Below, piece after piece: positions 1 to 8,156 of a DNA stretch of 51,074 bases. The first letter of the stretch is position 1. Each line of letters starts with the position of its first letter. This DNA is from Komagataeibacter melaceti (lineage in GTDB: Bacteria; Pseudomonadota; Alphaproteobacteria; Acetobacterales; Acetobacteraceae): assembly GCF_003403295.1 (NCBI RefSeq), contig NZ_QUWV01000084.1, forward strand, positions 1 through 51,074, given 5' to 3'. Both the position numbers and the translations under genes were made by a program. The notes under the pieces are model-generated. The model had not been told where the DNA came from, ran no database searches, and saw only the letters and a program-made list of their open reading frames with translations.

Positions 1-1371
1 GTGGGGGACCTTGCAGGTATCCTGTCCGGCATGGGGGGCGGTGAAGACAGGCTGCTGGTGGTGGCCGACCCGGATTTTCGCGGCGCGCGGCTGGCTTCCG
101 TGCTGCATGCGGCGCAGGAAAGCGGCACGCAGGTCCGCTGCATGCCCGACCTGTCCGCCATGGCCGGGCGGGCCTCGACACCCCTGCCACCGGTAAGCCT
201 GACCGACCTGCTCAATCGCCCCGCCATGATACAGGACGGCCATGGCGTGGCGGAAATGCTGCGCGGCAGGCGGGTGCTGGTTACCGGGGCCGGTGGCTCG
301 ATCGGGAGTGAACTGGCCCGGCAGATCGCGGGCCATGCCCCGGCGGAGATGGTGCTGCTGGACAGCGGGGAGTTCCCGCTATGGCAGGTGGACCTCAACC
401 TTGGGGAACAGACAGGGCAGGGCAGGCGGCATCTGGTGCTGGCCGATATACGCGATGCCGGGCGCATGGAGCAGGTTTTTGCCCATTTCCGCCCCGAACT
501 GGTCTTTCACGCCGCCGCCCTGAAACATGTGCCGATGGTTGAGGATAATCCCTGCGAGGGGCTGCTGACCAACGCCATTGGCACCCGCATCGTGGCCGAA
601 AGCGCAGCGCGCTATGGCGCGCGGGCGATGGTGCTGATCTCGACGGACAAGGCGGTCAACCCCGCCAGCATCATGGGCGCTTCCAAGCGGGTGGCGGAAA
701 TATACTGCCAGGCGCTGGACGCGCAGGCCCATGGGGCGGGGGATGAGACCGCCATGCGGTGCGTGAGCGTGCGGTTTGGCAACGTGATGGGCTCGACCGG
801 CTCGGTCATTCCCCTGTTCCGCCACCAGCTTGAACGCGGCGGGCCGCTGACTGTTACCGATTCGCGCATGCAGCGTTATTTCATGACCGTGTCCGAGGCG
901 GTGGGTCTGGTCCTGCAGGCCAGCGCCTGTGGCACCGGGGCGAGGGCGGACAGGCTGGCTCCCCTGCTGCGCAGTGGCGGGATATTCGTGCTGGATATGG
1001 GAACGCCGGTGCGTATCCTCGACCTGGCGCGCCAGATGATCATTCTGGCGGGACTGCGGCCCGGGCGGGATGTGGAGATACGCTTCACCGGCCCGCGCCC
1101 GGGCGAAAAGCTGGAGGAAGACCTGTTCTACCGGCAGGAAGCCCTGCAGCCCACCGGCTGTCCCGGTTTGCGGATGGCAATACCGCGTACGGTGGACCTT
1201 GCGCAGGTGAGCAATATCATGGATGCACTGGGTGTGGCATGCCGTAATGGTGATAGCGTGCTGGCGCTTGACCTGGTGCGCAGGCTCGTGCCCGAGTTCG
1301 TGCATAACCCGCATGGCAGGGTGACAGCGGCCCCGGGCGGGCCGCCCGATGTGGAAAGGAATGCATCATGA
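1..1371 (+). CDS. WbpM/CapD/FlaA1-type nucleotide-sugar 4,6-dehydratase, 5' end outside window
   Basis: Extended short-chain dehydrogenase domain typical of UDP-GlcNAc/UDP-HexNAc 4,6-dehydratases, which make keto-deoxy sugars for surface polysaccharides or glycans. The NAD-binding glycine motif TGAGGSIGSELARQI lies near residue 95, and the catalytic region reads STDKAVNPASIMGASK, with Met in place of the usual SDR Tyr, which is normal for this subfamily. The family's usual length is about 600 residues with N-terminal membrane helices; the visible 456 residues start at a GTG at base 1 with no membrane segment, so the gene almost certainly begins upstream of the window. Its stop overlaps the next start (ATGA), which indicates translational coupling with an aminotransferase that would act on the keto-sugar product. 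Confidence 0.85.
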   Translation: MGDLAGILSGMGGGEDRLLVVADPDFRGARLASVLHAAQESGTQVRCMPDLSAMAGRASTPLPPVSLTDLLNRPAMIQDGHGVAEMLRGRRVLVTGAGGSIGSELARQIAGHAPAEMVLLDSGEFPLWQVDLNLGEQTGQGRRHLVLADIRDAGRMEQVFAHFRPELVFHAAALKHVPMVEDNPCEGLLTNAIGTRIVAESAARYGARAMVLISTDKAVNPASIMGASKRVAEIYCQALDAQAHGAGDETAMRCVSVRFGNVMGSTGSVIPLFRHQLERGGPLTVTDSRMQRYFMTVSEAVGLVLQASACGTGARADRLAPLLRSGGIFVLDMGTPVRILDLARQMIILAGLRPGRDVEIRFTGPRPGEKLEEDLFYRQEALQPTGCPGLRMAIPRTVDLAQVSNIMDALGVACRNGDSVLALDLVRRLVPEFVHNPHGRVTAAPGGPPDVERNAS

Positions 1372-2519
1372 ACGCTCCGCTGGAAGCTCCCATAGGCTTT
1401 CTGAACCTGCCCCAGCAGCAGAGCCTGATCGGCCCGCAGATCAGGCAGCGTGTCGATGCGGTCATGAAGCACTGCCGCTTTGTCATGGGCCCGGAAGTCA
1501 TGGAGCTTGAGGGGCGGCTGGCCAGCTACAGCGGGGCGGCGGAATGCGTGGGTGTCTCGTCCGGCACGGATGCGATCCAGATCGTGCTCATGGCGGAGGG
1601 AATCGGCGCGGGTGACGCGGTGTTCCTGCCCGCCTTCACCTATACCGCTACGGCGGAGGTGCCGCTGGTGCTGGGTGCGACCCCGGTTTTTGTGGATGTG
1701 GACCCCGGCACCTTCCAGATCGACCCCGCCAGCCTGCGCCAGCGCATTGCCGATGTGCGCCGCGCGGGCCGCCTGCGCCCGCGCGCGGTGATCGGGGTGG
1801 ACCTGTTCGGTCAGCCCGCACCGTGGCCGGAACTGCGCGCGATCGCGCAGGAGGAGGACCTGTTCCTCATGGCCGACTGTGCGCAGGCATTCGGCGCCAG
1901 CCTGTCGGGCCGCAGGCTGGGGCGTGAGGCGGTGGCCACCACACTGTCATTCTTTCCCTCCAAGCCGCTTGGCGCGTATGGCGATGCGGGCGGCATCCTG
2001 ACCGATGACCCGGCGCGGGCGGAACTGTACCGCTCGCTGCGCACGCATGGCGAAGGCAAGACCCGTTACGAGGTCCTGCGCACCGGCATGAACGCGCGCC
2101 TTGATACGATCCAGGCCGCCATCCTGCTGGCCAAGCTGGACCTGTTCGACATGGAGCTTGACCGCAGGCGGGCCATTGCCGCCGCCTATGATGGTGGCGT
2201 GGTGGGCCGCGTCCGCCCGCCCGTGCGCGTGCCGGACAGCCAGCCGTCATGGGCCATCTATTCCGTCCTGACCGGGGGGGCCGCGGAACGCACGGCCATC
2301 CAGCAGTCCATGCAGGCGCGTGGCATCGCGTCCGCCATCTATTACCCGCGCCCGCTGCACCAGCAGCCCGCCTATATGGCGGCGCATGATGGTGTGTCCC
2401 TGCCCGTGGCGGAGGACCTGTCCCAGCGTATTCTGGCGCTGCCGCTGCACCCGGAACTGACGGATCATGATGTTGGCCGGATTATCGCGGCCGTGTGTGC
2501 CCAAGGAGATCAAACCTAA
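1368..2519 (+). CDS. DegT/DnrJ/EryC1/StrS (WbpE-like) sugar aminotransferase
   Basis: PLP-dependent aminotransferase of 383 residues that converts a keto nucleotide sugar to an amino sugar. Family hallmarks are visible: SSGTDAIQIVL near residue 65, PAFTYTATAEV near 90, the ADCAQAFGA stretch near 170, and SFFPSKPLGAYGDAG near 190, in which the Lys forms the PLP Schiff base. The SFFPSK form resembles WbpE-type enzymes. It overlaps the preceding dehydratase gene by 4 bases, so the pair probably acts in sequence in surface glycan synthesis. The exact sugar substrate cannot be told from the sequence. Confidence 0.85.
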   Translation: MNAPLEAPIGFLNLPQQQSLIGPQIRQRVDAVMKHCRFVMGPEVMELEGRLASYSGAAECVGVSSGTDAIQIVLMAEGIGAGDAVFLPAFTYTATAEVPLVLGATPVFVDVDPGTFQIDPASLRQRIADVRRAGRLRPRAVIGVDLFGQPAPWPELRAIAQEEDLFLMADCAQAFGASLSGRRLGREAVATTLSFFPSKPLGAYGDAGGILTDDPARAELYRSLRTHGEGKTRYEVLRTGMNARLDTIQAAILLAKLDLFDMELDRRRAIAAAYDGGVVGRVRPPVRVPDSQPSWAIYSVLTGGAAERTAIQQSMQARGIASAIYYPRPLHQQPAYMAAHDGVSLPVAEDLSQRILALPLHPELTDHDVGRIIAAVCAQGDQT

Positions 2520-3011
2520 ATGAAACGCGAGACAGCCCTGCTGATCGGGTTCCTGTTCATCACGGTCGGTACGGCAACGGGGCTGTGGTTCATGGCCATG
2601 CCCAATTTCCGGCCCCTGAGCTTTCCCACCGTGGAATCCGGCACCATTGCCGTCGGCCCCATGCGAAAGGAACGCAGCCTGACCGCAGCCCAGATCCATA
2701 CCCTTAATGACTGGCTGCAGGCCCATACCGCAGGGTGGGGGCCGCTGGGCCAGACGCCGCCTTCCAGCGGGGATGCGGTGCTGGAACTGCAGGTGCATGC
2801 CGATGGCGCGCAGCATGATGCTGCCACACCGGGCGAACCCTACCGCATTACGCTGTGGACCGGCATCAGCGCGGCGGACTGGAACAATACCGTGTTTGTG
2901 GAATCGAAGCCCGGCGCGGTCATCCGCTTCCATCATTTCAAGGACAAGGATTTCAGCACGCTGCGTGAACTGGTCAACGAATACGACTATCCCCGGTCCG
3001 CCTTTCCATGA
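2520..3011 (+). CDS. Hypothetical protein with one N-terminal membrane helix
   Basis: A 163-residue protein that I do not recognise. Residues 7-29 form a hydrophobic helix (LLIGFLFITVGTATGLWFM) that could be a signal anchor, followed by a soluble, probably periplasmic, domain with no Cys and no recognisable motif. It starts directly after the stop of the aminotransferase gene and its stop overlaps the start of the next gene by 4 bases, so it is part of the same transcript. A link to surface glycan assembly is inferred from position only. Confidence 0.65.
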   Translation: MKRETALLIGFLFITVGTATGLWFMAMPNFRPLSFPTVESGTIAVGPMRKERSLTAAQIHTLNDWLQAHTAGWGPLGQTPPSSGDAVLELQVHADGAQHDAATPGEPYRITLWTGISAADWNNTVFVESKPGAVIRFHHFKDKDFSTLRELVNEYDYPRSAFP

Positions 3012-3592
3012 GCCTTGTGTCGGAAGGCACGGCGGGGCTGATCTTTGACTGTGACGGCACGCTGGTCGATAGCCTGCCCCTGTACCGCGAGGGCTGGATC
3101 ACCGCCCTTGAGGACGAGATCCGCCAGAGCGTGCCGCTGGAGTGGTTCCACGGCCATGGCGGTATTTCGGAACAGATGGTGCTGGACATTGTCGAGCAGC
3201 GTCTGGGCCGCAGCGTGTCGCGTGACCTGATCATTGCCCGTGCGCGTGAAATGATGCTCCGCCAGCTTCATGTGCTGGAGGAGATTACGGTCGTGGCGGA
3301 TATCGCGCGCCAGTACCATGGCCGGTTGCCCATGGCTGTCGCCTCCAACGGGTCACGCCAGATCGTGTCGGCCTGCCTGCGGCATCTGGGGCTTGAGCGG
3401 CTGTTTGACGCCATCATCACCATAGATGACGTGGAAAATCCCAAGCCCGCGCCCGATATGTTCCTGCTGGCGGCGGGCAGGCTGGAAGTCGATCCCGCAT
3501 CATGCCTTGTGTTCGAGGACAGTCGGGAGGGCATGCAGGCCGCGACCCGTGCGGGCATGCGGCATGTCGATGTCAACACGCTGCTGCCCTGA
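3008..3592 (+). CDS. HAD-superfamily hydrolase, beta-phosphoglucomutase-like
   Basis: A 194-residue haloacid dehalogenase phosphatase. Motif I is FDCDGTLVDS (nucleophile and acid Asp near residues 14-16), motif II is the Ser in VASNGS near 113, motif III the Lys in NPKPAPDMF near 143, and motif IV FEDS near 168. The helical cap between motifs I and II is of the class found in beta-phosphoglucomutase and sugar-phosphate phosphatases. It ends the polysaccharide-linked operon by a 4-base overlap with the membrane protein gene, which suggests a sugar phosphate substrate. It converges on the MFS gene with only 14 bases between them. Confidence 0.8.
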   Translation: MSLVSEGTAGLIFDCDGTLVDSLPLYREGWITALEDEIRQSVPLEWFHGHGGISEQMVLDIVEQRLGRSVSRDLIIARAREMMLRQLHVLEEITVVADIARQYHGRLPMAVASNGSRQIVSACLRHLGLERLFDAIITIDDVENPKPAPDMFLLAAGRLEVDPASCLVFEDSREGMQAATRAGMRHVDVNTLLP

Positions 3593-3606
3593 ATCACTTC
3601 ACGCGG

Positions 3607-5052
3607 TCAGTCATTGCCAAGCGTGCGGTGCAGCGCCACCACCCGTCGGCTGACCAGGATGCACAGGGCGGGAATGACCGCAAACAGCGCGAATACCCAG
3701 AAGGCGGCATGCTCCGCTCCGCCAACGCCCCCCGGCTGCGCAAGTCCTGCGGCATTGGCGATCGTTCCCGCCACGGCGGACGCGACGGCGGTGGTGTAAA
3801 GCTGCACGGTGGTGAGCGAGGCCGAGGCCAGCCCCTGCTCGGCAGGCGGTGTCAGGCGCAGGATACCGCCCAGCAGGTGCGGCCATGCCATGCCAACCCC
3901 GGTGCCCACGGCGGCGAACGCCACGCCGATCGGGATGATGTCCATCAGTGACCCATCAGCAGGGCGCGGCATCCACCATGCCAGGAAAAGGATCGCCCCC
4001 AGCCCCAGGACCGGCGCCATGGCCAGCGCGCGCCGTGCCTTATGTGGCGTGGCCCCGGCACTGGTAAAGGACCCCGTTGACCACTCGGCTGCCATCAGGG
4101 CGGACAGGTAACCGGCCACTACCGGGCGCTGGTGGTGCAGGACCTGAAGGAAGAGGGGGGCGAAAATTTCAATCACCTCCACACTCAGCGCCAGCCCGCC
4201 CAGCAGGCAGTAGAACGGCAGCAGCGTGGAGCGCAGGCCCAGCGTCCCACGCGGCAGTAGCCGGGTGTCCCGGTTATGCTCACAATGGGCGAACCACGCG
4301 AACAGGCCCAGCGCAATGGCCAGCCCCACCAGATTCTGCTGGAAATGAAGTGCTGCGCTGGTCACGGACAGCACGAGCACCGACACCACCAGCGCCATGA
4401 GCTGCCGCCACGCCACGGCAGATGCCGGCATGCCGGATCGGGCCGGGATGGCGGGCAGGACCCGCACCGCGAACAGGGCAAAAACCAGCGAACCCGCGCA
4501 CAGTATCCAGAAGGCCATGCGCCATGCCCCCATCTCGGCAAACACGCCGCCCATGGCCGGGCCGATCAGGGTGGCGATCCCCCACATGGAGGAGAGCATA
4601 CCCATGGCGCGGGTCCATAACGGCTCGGCAAAGACCAGCCGGATCACCGTATAGGCCAGTGAAACCAGCATGCCCGCCCCAAGCCCCTGAAAGCTCCGGC
4701 CCCACAGCATGGCCCCCATGGTGGGGGCAACGGCGCACAGCAATGCCCCCAGCGCGAACACGCCCGACGCCATGGCGTAGGCCCGCCGTGGCCCCATCGC
4801 GCCAAGGACGTGGATGGACACGGATGACCCGATGATGGAGGCGACGATGAAAAGCGTTTCGTTCCACGCATAGTACCGCAGGCCGCCAATATCATTCACG
4901 GCGGAGGGCAGCAGGGTCAGGATCATGTACAGGTTGATGGCATGCAGCGCGACACCCGCGGCCAGAACGCAAGACTTCGCCCCGTTCGGGCCGGAAAACA
5001 GGAGCCGCCATGTCGGGGTGGATGCGCTGTTCGTGTCTGGTGTAGCGTTCAT
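3607..5052 (-). CDS. MFS multidrug-type exporter, SoxR-controlled
   Basis: Major facilitator superfamily permease of about 481 residues with many membrane helices and the motif GRSFQGLGAGMLVSLAYTV typical of drug:H+ antiporters. I place the start at the ATG of MNATPDTNS, 95 bases from the soxR start. The longer reading frame running to 5148 would overlap the soxR coding sequence and the SoxR operator. A SoxR-type promoter (5118-5148) points directly into this gene, so it is probably induced by redox-cycling compounds and exports them or their products. The substrate is unknown. Confidence 0.85.
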   Translation of the reverse strand: MNATPDTNSASTPTWRLLFSGPNGAKSCVLAAGVALHAINLYMILTLLPSAVNDIGGLRYYAWNETLFIVASIIGSSVSIHVLGAMGPRRAYAMASGVFALGALLCAVAPTMGAMLWGRSFQGLGAGMLVSLAYTVIRLVFAEPLWTRAMGMLSSMWGIATLIGPAMGGVFAEMGAWRMAFWILCAGSLVFALFAVRVLPAIPARSGMPASAVAWRQLMALVVSVLVLSVTSAALHFQQNLVGLAIALGLFAWFAHCEHNRDTRLLPRGTLGLRSTLLPFYCLLGGLALSVEVIEIFAPLFLQVLHHQRPVVAGYLSALMAAEWSTGSFTSAGATPHKARRALAMAPVLGLGAILFLAWWMPRPADGSLMDIIPIGVAFAAVGTGVGMAWPHLLGGILRLTPPAEQGLASASLTTVQLYTTAVASAVAGTIANAAGLAQPGGVGGAEHAAFWVFALFAVIPALCILVSRRVVALHRTLGND

Positions 5053-5117
5053 CGAATGACCTCGGGGTGCCGCGACCGGACGCTGGTCGTGGGGCCTGCC
5101 CTGGCATGCCGATGTTG

Positions 5118-5148
5118 TTGATAGAACCCCAAGCATGGTTGAGGTCAA
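5118..5148 (-). promoter_or_regulatory. SoxR-regulated promoter and SoxR box for the MFS exporter
   Basis: Read on the minus strand there is a -35 TTGACC (5143-5148), a 19-base spacer and a -10 TATCAA (5118-5123). The over-long 19-base spacer is the hallmark of MerR-family activated promoters. Within the spacer lies the imperfect palindrome CCCCAAGCATGGTTGAGG (5127-5144, plus strand), which matches the known SoxR box pattern CCTCAAG-TTAA-CTTGAGG at most positions. The element also abuts the soxR start codon (5148), so SoxR bound here may restrain its own synthesis. Confidence 0.8.
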
Positions 5149-5612
5149 TGGCCCAGAAAACGAAATCTGCCGCCCTGCCGCGCGAACTGACCGTAGGTGA
5201 TGTCGCCCGGCGTGCGGGGGTGCGTGTCTCGACCCTGCATTATTACGAATCCAAGGGGCTTATCACCTCCGGGCGCAACGGGGGCAACCAGCGCCGCTAC
5301 CCTCGCGCGGTGCTGCGGCGTGTTGCGGTCATCCGCATTGCCCAGCGCGCCGGGCTGTCACTTTCCGAAATCAGGCAGGCCCTTGAATCCCTGCCCGATG
5401 GCCGCCAGCCCAACCGGCGCGACTGGCGGCGGCTGTCATCGGCGTGGCGGCAGTCCCTTCAGGACCGGATCGAAAACCTCGTCAAACTGCGTGACCAGCT
5501 CGAATCCTGCATGGGGTGCGGCTGTGTCTGCTTTCGGGACTGCCCGCTGCATGCCCCCGATGACGCACTGCCCGCTCCCGGGCGACTGGCGGGGGAACAT
5601 GGGCCAGGTTAG
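5148..5612 (+). CDS. soxR: Redox-sensing transcriptional activator SoxR
   Basis: MerR-family regulator of 154 residues, the same length as E. coli SoxR. The N-terminal winged helix (LTVGDVARRAGVRVSTLHYY, residues 15-34) is followed by SKGLITSGRNGGNQRRY and a dimerisation helix. The C-terminal [2Fe-2S] cluster motif is intact: Cys121, Cys124, Cys126 and Cys132 in CMGCGCVCFRDC, with one additional Cys at 128. The ATG at 5148 was chosen because it gives the family length; upstream in-frame starts would run through the operator. Its TAG stop overlaps the TAA of the convergent gene (5609-5612). There is no soxS nearby, so it probably acts directly on the neighbouring exporter gene. Confidence 0.92.
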   Translation: MAQKTKSAALPRELTVGDVARRAGVRVSTLHYYESKGLITSGRNGGNQRRYPRAVLRRVAVIRIAQRAGLSLSEIRQALESLPDGRQPNRRDWRRLSSAWRQSLQDRIENLVKLRDQLESCMGCGCVCFRDCPLHAPDDALPAPGRLAGEHGPG

Positions 5613-6727
5613 ACGCGTTCGTCATCCTTCAGCTTGGGCATGGCGCGGTCCGCCGTGGCCAGCAGGGCGGCGGTGAGGGGGGAGGCAAGGATAAGCCCCG
5701 GCACGCCAAGGATGGTGCCAAAGATCGTCTGTGACAGGATGGTCAGCCCCGGCGGCATCTGCACCGCGTGGCGCTGGATCAGGGGGGCCATGACATTGCC
5801 CTCGAAAAACTGGATGGCGGTGTAGAGGCCCATCACCATGAACCCCTCCCGCGTGCCCTGGGAGAGGGCGATCAGCACGGCGGGCACCGCCCCCACGAAC
5901 GCGCCGATATAAGGGATGAAATTCGCCAGCCCCGCCACGACGCCCAGTGCGAGCGCCAGCGGCACGCCAATGCACCACAGCCCGATGAAGGACAGCAGCC
6001 CCACCACGGTCATGTCCAGCGCCTGTCCCGCAGTCCATGCCCACAGGGTGCGCCCTGCCGTCAGCAGCAGGTCGCGCGCTGTCCTGCGGTATTCATGCGG
6101 GACGATCCGCAGCATGCCGTTGACGTAGAGTTCGGGCGATATGGCAAAATAGAGCCCCGCGATCAGGATCACCGCCAGCGTGCCCGCCGCGCCGAAGGCG
6201 GAGGAGACGAAACCCGTCATCGACCCCGCAAGCGAGCCGAACCCGCCCCCGCCGGATGAGGGCTGGTTCCCGCCAAGGGTGGAAGGCAGGTTATCAAGGA
6301 TCATGCGCCCGGTGGAGGAATGGCCCATGCTTTCCCGCAGGCTGTGGGCCTGCGTGGTCAGCGCCGTGCGCAGTTTCACGGCCTGTTCCGATATTTCGGG
6401 GCCGCTGCTCCAGATCAGGCCGGTCAGCGCGGCGATCAGCACGGTGACCACCGCCGTCAGCGCCAGCCAGTAGGGCATGCGTGTGCGCCGCTCCACGATC
6501 CCGGCCAGGTTGTGCAGGATGACGGCCACAAGGGTGGAGGCGAAGATGACCATCAGGACATCCCCCACCACCCAGATCAGCATGACCACCACGGTAATGA
6601 TTACCGTCAGCCGCAGCAGGGCGTAGATGCGCGCAAGCTGGGTGGCGCGGGGGTCGGTATCGGGCGGTGTGTCCTGTCGGTGTGCTGCGCGGGGGGCAGG
6701 GGATGCCGGTGGGGGTGTGGCTGTCAT
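5609..6727 (-). CDS. AI-2E/PerM-family membrane protein
   Basis: A 372-residue integral membrane protein of the PerM/AI-2E exporter family. There are paired N-terminal helices (TVVVMLIWVVGDVLMVIF region), a soluble middle portion with a Gly-rich stretch near residues 150-165, and a conserved C-terminal block including IGVPLALALGVVAGLANFIPYIGAFVGAVPAVLIAL, described here in outline only. Family members include TqsA and various transporters of uncertain substrate. The start chosen is the ATG giving MTATPPPASP; an in-frame ATG 54 bases upstream (6781) is possible. In many alphaproteobacteria a perM homologue lies beside purM/hdaA, and here it is about 5 kb from them. Confidence 0.8.
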   Translation of the reverse strand: MTATPPPASPAPRAAHRQDTPPDTDPRATQLARIYALLRLTVIITVVVMLIWVVGDVLMVIFASTLVAVILHNLAGIVERRTRMPYWLALTAVVTVLIAALTGLIWSSGPEISEQAVKLRTALTTQAHSLRESMGHSSTGRMILDNLPSTLGGNQPSSGGGGFGSLAGSMTGFVSSAFGAAGTLAVILIAGLYFAISPELYVNGMLRIVPHEYRRTARDLLLTAGRTLWAWTAGQALDMTVVGLLSFIGLWCIGVPLALALGVVAGLANFIPYIGAFVGAVPAVLIALSQGTREGFMVMGLYTAIQFFEGNVMAPLIQRHAVQMPPGLTILSQTIFGTILGVPGLILASPLTAALLATADRAMPKLKDDERV

Positions 6728-6944
6728 CGAAATGTCCGTCTGGTATGCGGCGGGGCGGGCTGGGTGGAACGTGAACACCACAGGGGGTGAAGACCCGATA
6801 ACGTATCGGAAGGCGGGCAGGCTGGACCGGAGCGGATTTCCATAAGGTTAATGCCGGGCCCGGCCCATTGCGCGCAACCGGACCGATACGGCATTGATTA
6901 CCTGAGGCGTAAGCCATTCTCATCTGTCGGGAAAGGGCAGAGAT

Positions 6945-8144
6945 GTGACCAACCCCAACATTTTTCCCGCCAGCCGGGGCCGCGCCAGTACGGCCGAGCT
7001 GGCGCTGGCGGTCAGTACGTTTGCCATCGGCACCGGGGAGTTCACGCTCATGGGCGTGCTGCCCGATCTTGCGCGGGCACTCGGGGTCAGCGTGCCGCAG
7101 GCGGGTCATGTCATCAGCGCCTATGCGCTGGGGGTTGTGGTGGGCGCGCCGCTTATCGCCACCATTGGCGCGCGCATGGACCGGCGCAGGCTGCTGCTGG
7201 TGCTCATGGCGGTGTTTGTAGCGGGGAATCTGGCATCCGCCCTTTCACCGGGATACGGCGCGCTGTTCTGCATGCGCTTCGTGACGGGGCTGCCACATGG
7301 GGCATTTTATGGTGTCGCGGCACTGGTCATGGCGGCCATGGCCGACCCGGTGCGCCGGGGCCGGGCGGTGGGCAGCGTGTTCGTGGGGCTGACCGTGGCC
7401 CATGTGGTGGGGGTGCCACTGACCACATGGGGCGGGCAGGTGCTGGGGTGGCGCGCGATGTACGGGGTGATCGCACTCATGGGCCTGCTTGGTCTTGTCC
7501 TGATTGCGCGTAACGTGCCCGACATGGCGGCAGGCCCCGCCAGTTCGCCGCTGCGCGAACTGGGCGTGCTCAGGCGCCCGCAGGTATGGTTCACGCTTGC
7601 CACCGGGGCCATCGGATTTGGCGGCATGTTCTGCGTGGGCACCTACATGACCGAGGTGCTGCTTACGGTCACCCATGCGCCCGGTCCCGTGGTGCCGCTG
7701 GCCCAGTCGCTGTGGGGCATGGGCATGGTGGCGGGCAATATCGCGGGCAGCAGGCTGGTTGATGTCAGCCCCGCGCGGGCGATTGTCGTGACACTGGCGG
7801 GCAGCACGCTCATGTCCTGCCTGTTCGCGCTGTGCGCGGGCGCAATGGTTCCGGTGCTGCTGGTCATAAGCCTTATGGGTGGTGTCATCGCGCTGCTGCC
7901 CGCCCTGCAGACACGGCTTATGGATGTCACGCCGGATGCGCAGGTGCTGGCCGCCACCCTCAACCATTCCGCCGTCAATATCGCCAATGCCTTTGGCGCG
8001 TGGCTGGGCGGGGCGGTGATCGCCGCGGGTTATGGCGCGCAGTCCGTGGGCTGGGCGGGGGCGGCCCTGTCCGGCGCGGGGCTGGTGGTGTTCAGCGTGG
8101 GCCTGCTGGCGCAGCATATGGGGGGCCGCCGCGTCCCGGCCTGA
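6945..8144 (+). CDS. MFS transporter, AraJ/DHA1-type exporter
   Basis: A 399-residue major facilitator permease with about 12 membrane helices. The N-terminus ELALAVSTFAIGTGEFTLMG and the loop GARMDRRRLLL are typical of the AraJ/YdhP group of sugar and drug efflux proteins. The start is a GTG preceded by a purine-rich GGGAAAGGGCAG ribosome binding site. It is divergent from the PerM-like gene and converges on the ABC-F gene with 12 bases between stops. The substrate cannot be told from the sequence. Confidence 0.82.
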   Translation: MTNPNIFPASRGRASTAELALAVSTFAIGTGEFTLMGVLPDLARALGVSVPQAGHVISAYALGVVVGAPLIATIGARMDRRRLLLVLMAVFVAGNLASALSPGYGALFCMRFVTGLPHGAFYGVAALVMAAMADPVRRGRAVGSVFVGLTVAHVVGVPLTTWGGQVLGWRAMYGVIALMGLLGLVLIARNVPDMAAGPASSPLRELGVLRRPQVWFTLATGAIGFGGMFCVGTYMTEVLLTVTHAPGPVVPLAQSLWGMGMVAGNIAGSRLVDVSPARAIVVTLAGSTLMSCLFALCAGAMVPVLLVISLMGGVIALLPALQTRLMDVTPDAQVLAATLNHSAVNIANAFGAWLGGAVIAAGYGAQSVGWAGAALSGAGLVVFSVGLLAQHMGGRRVPA

Positions 8145-8156
8145 TGTGGGGGCGCG

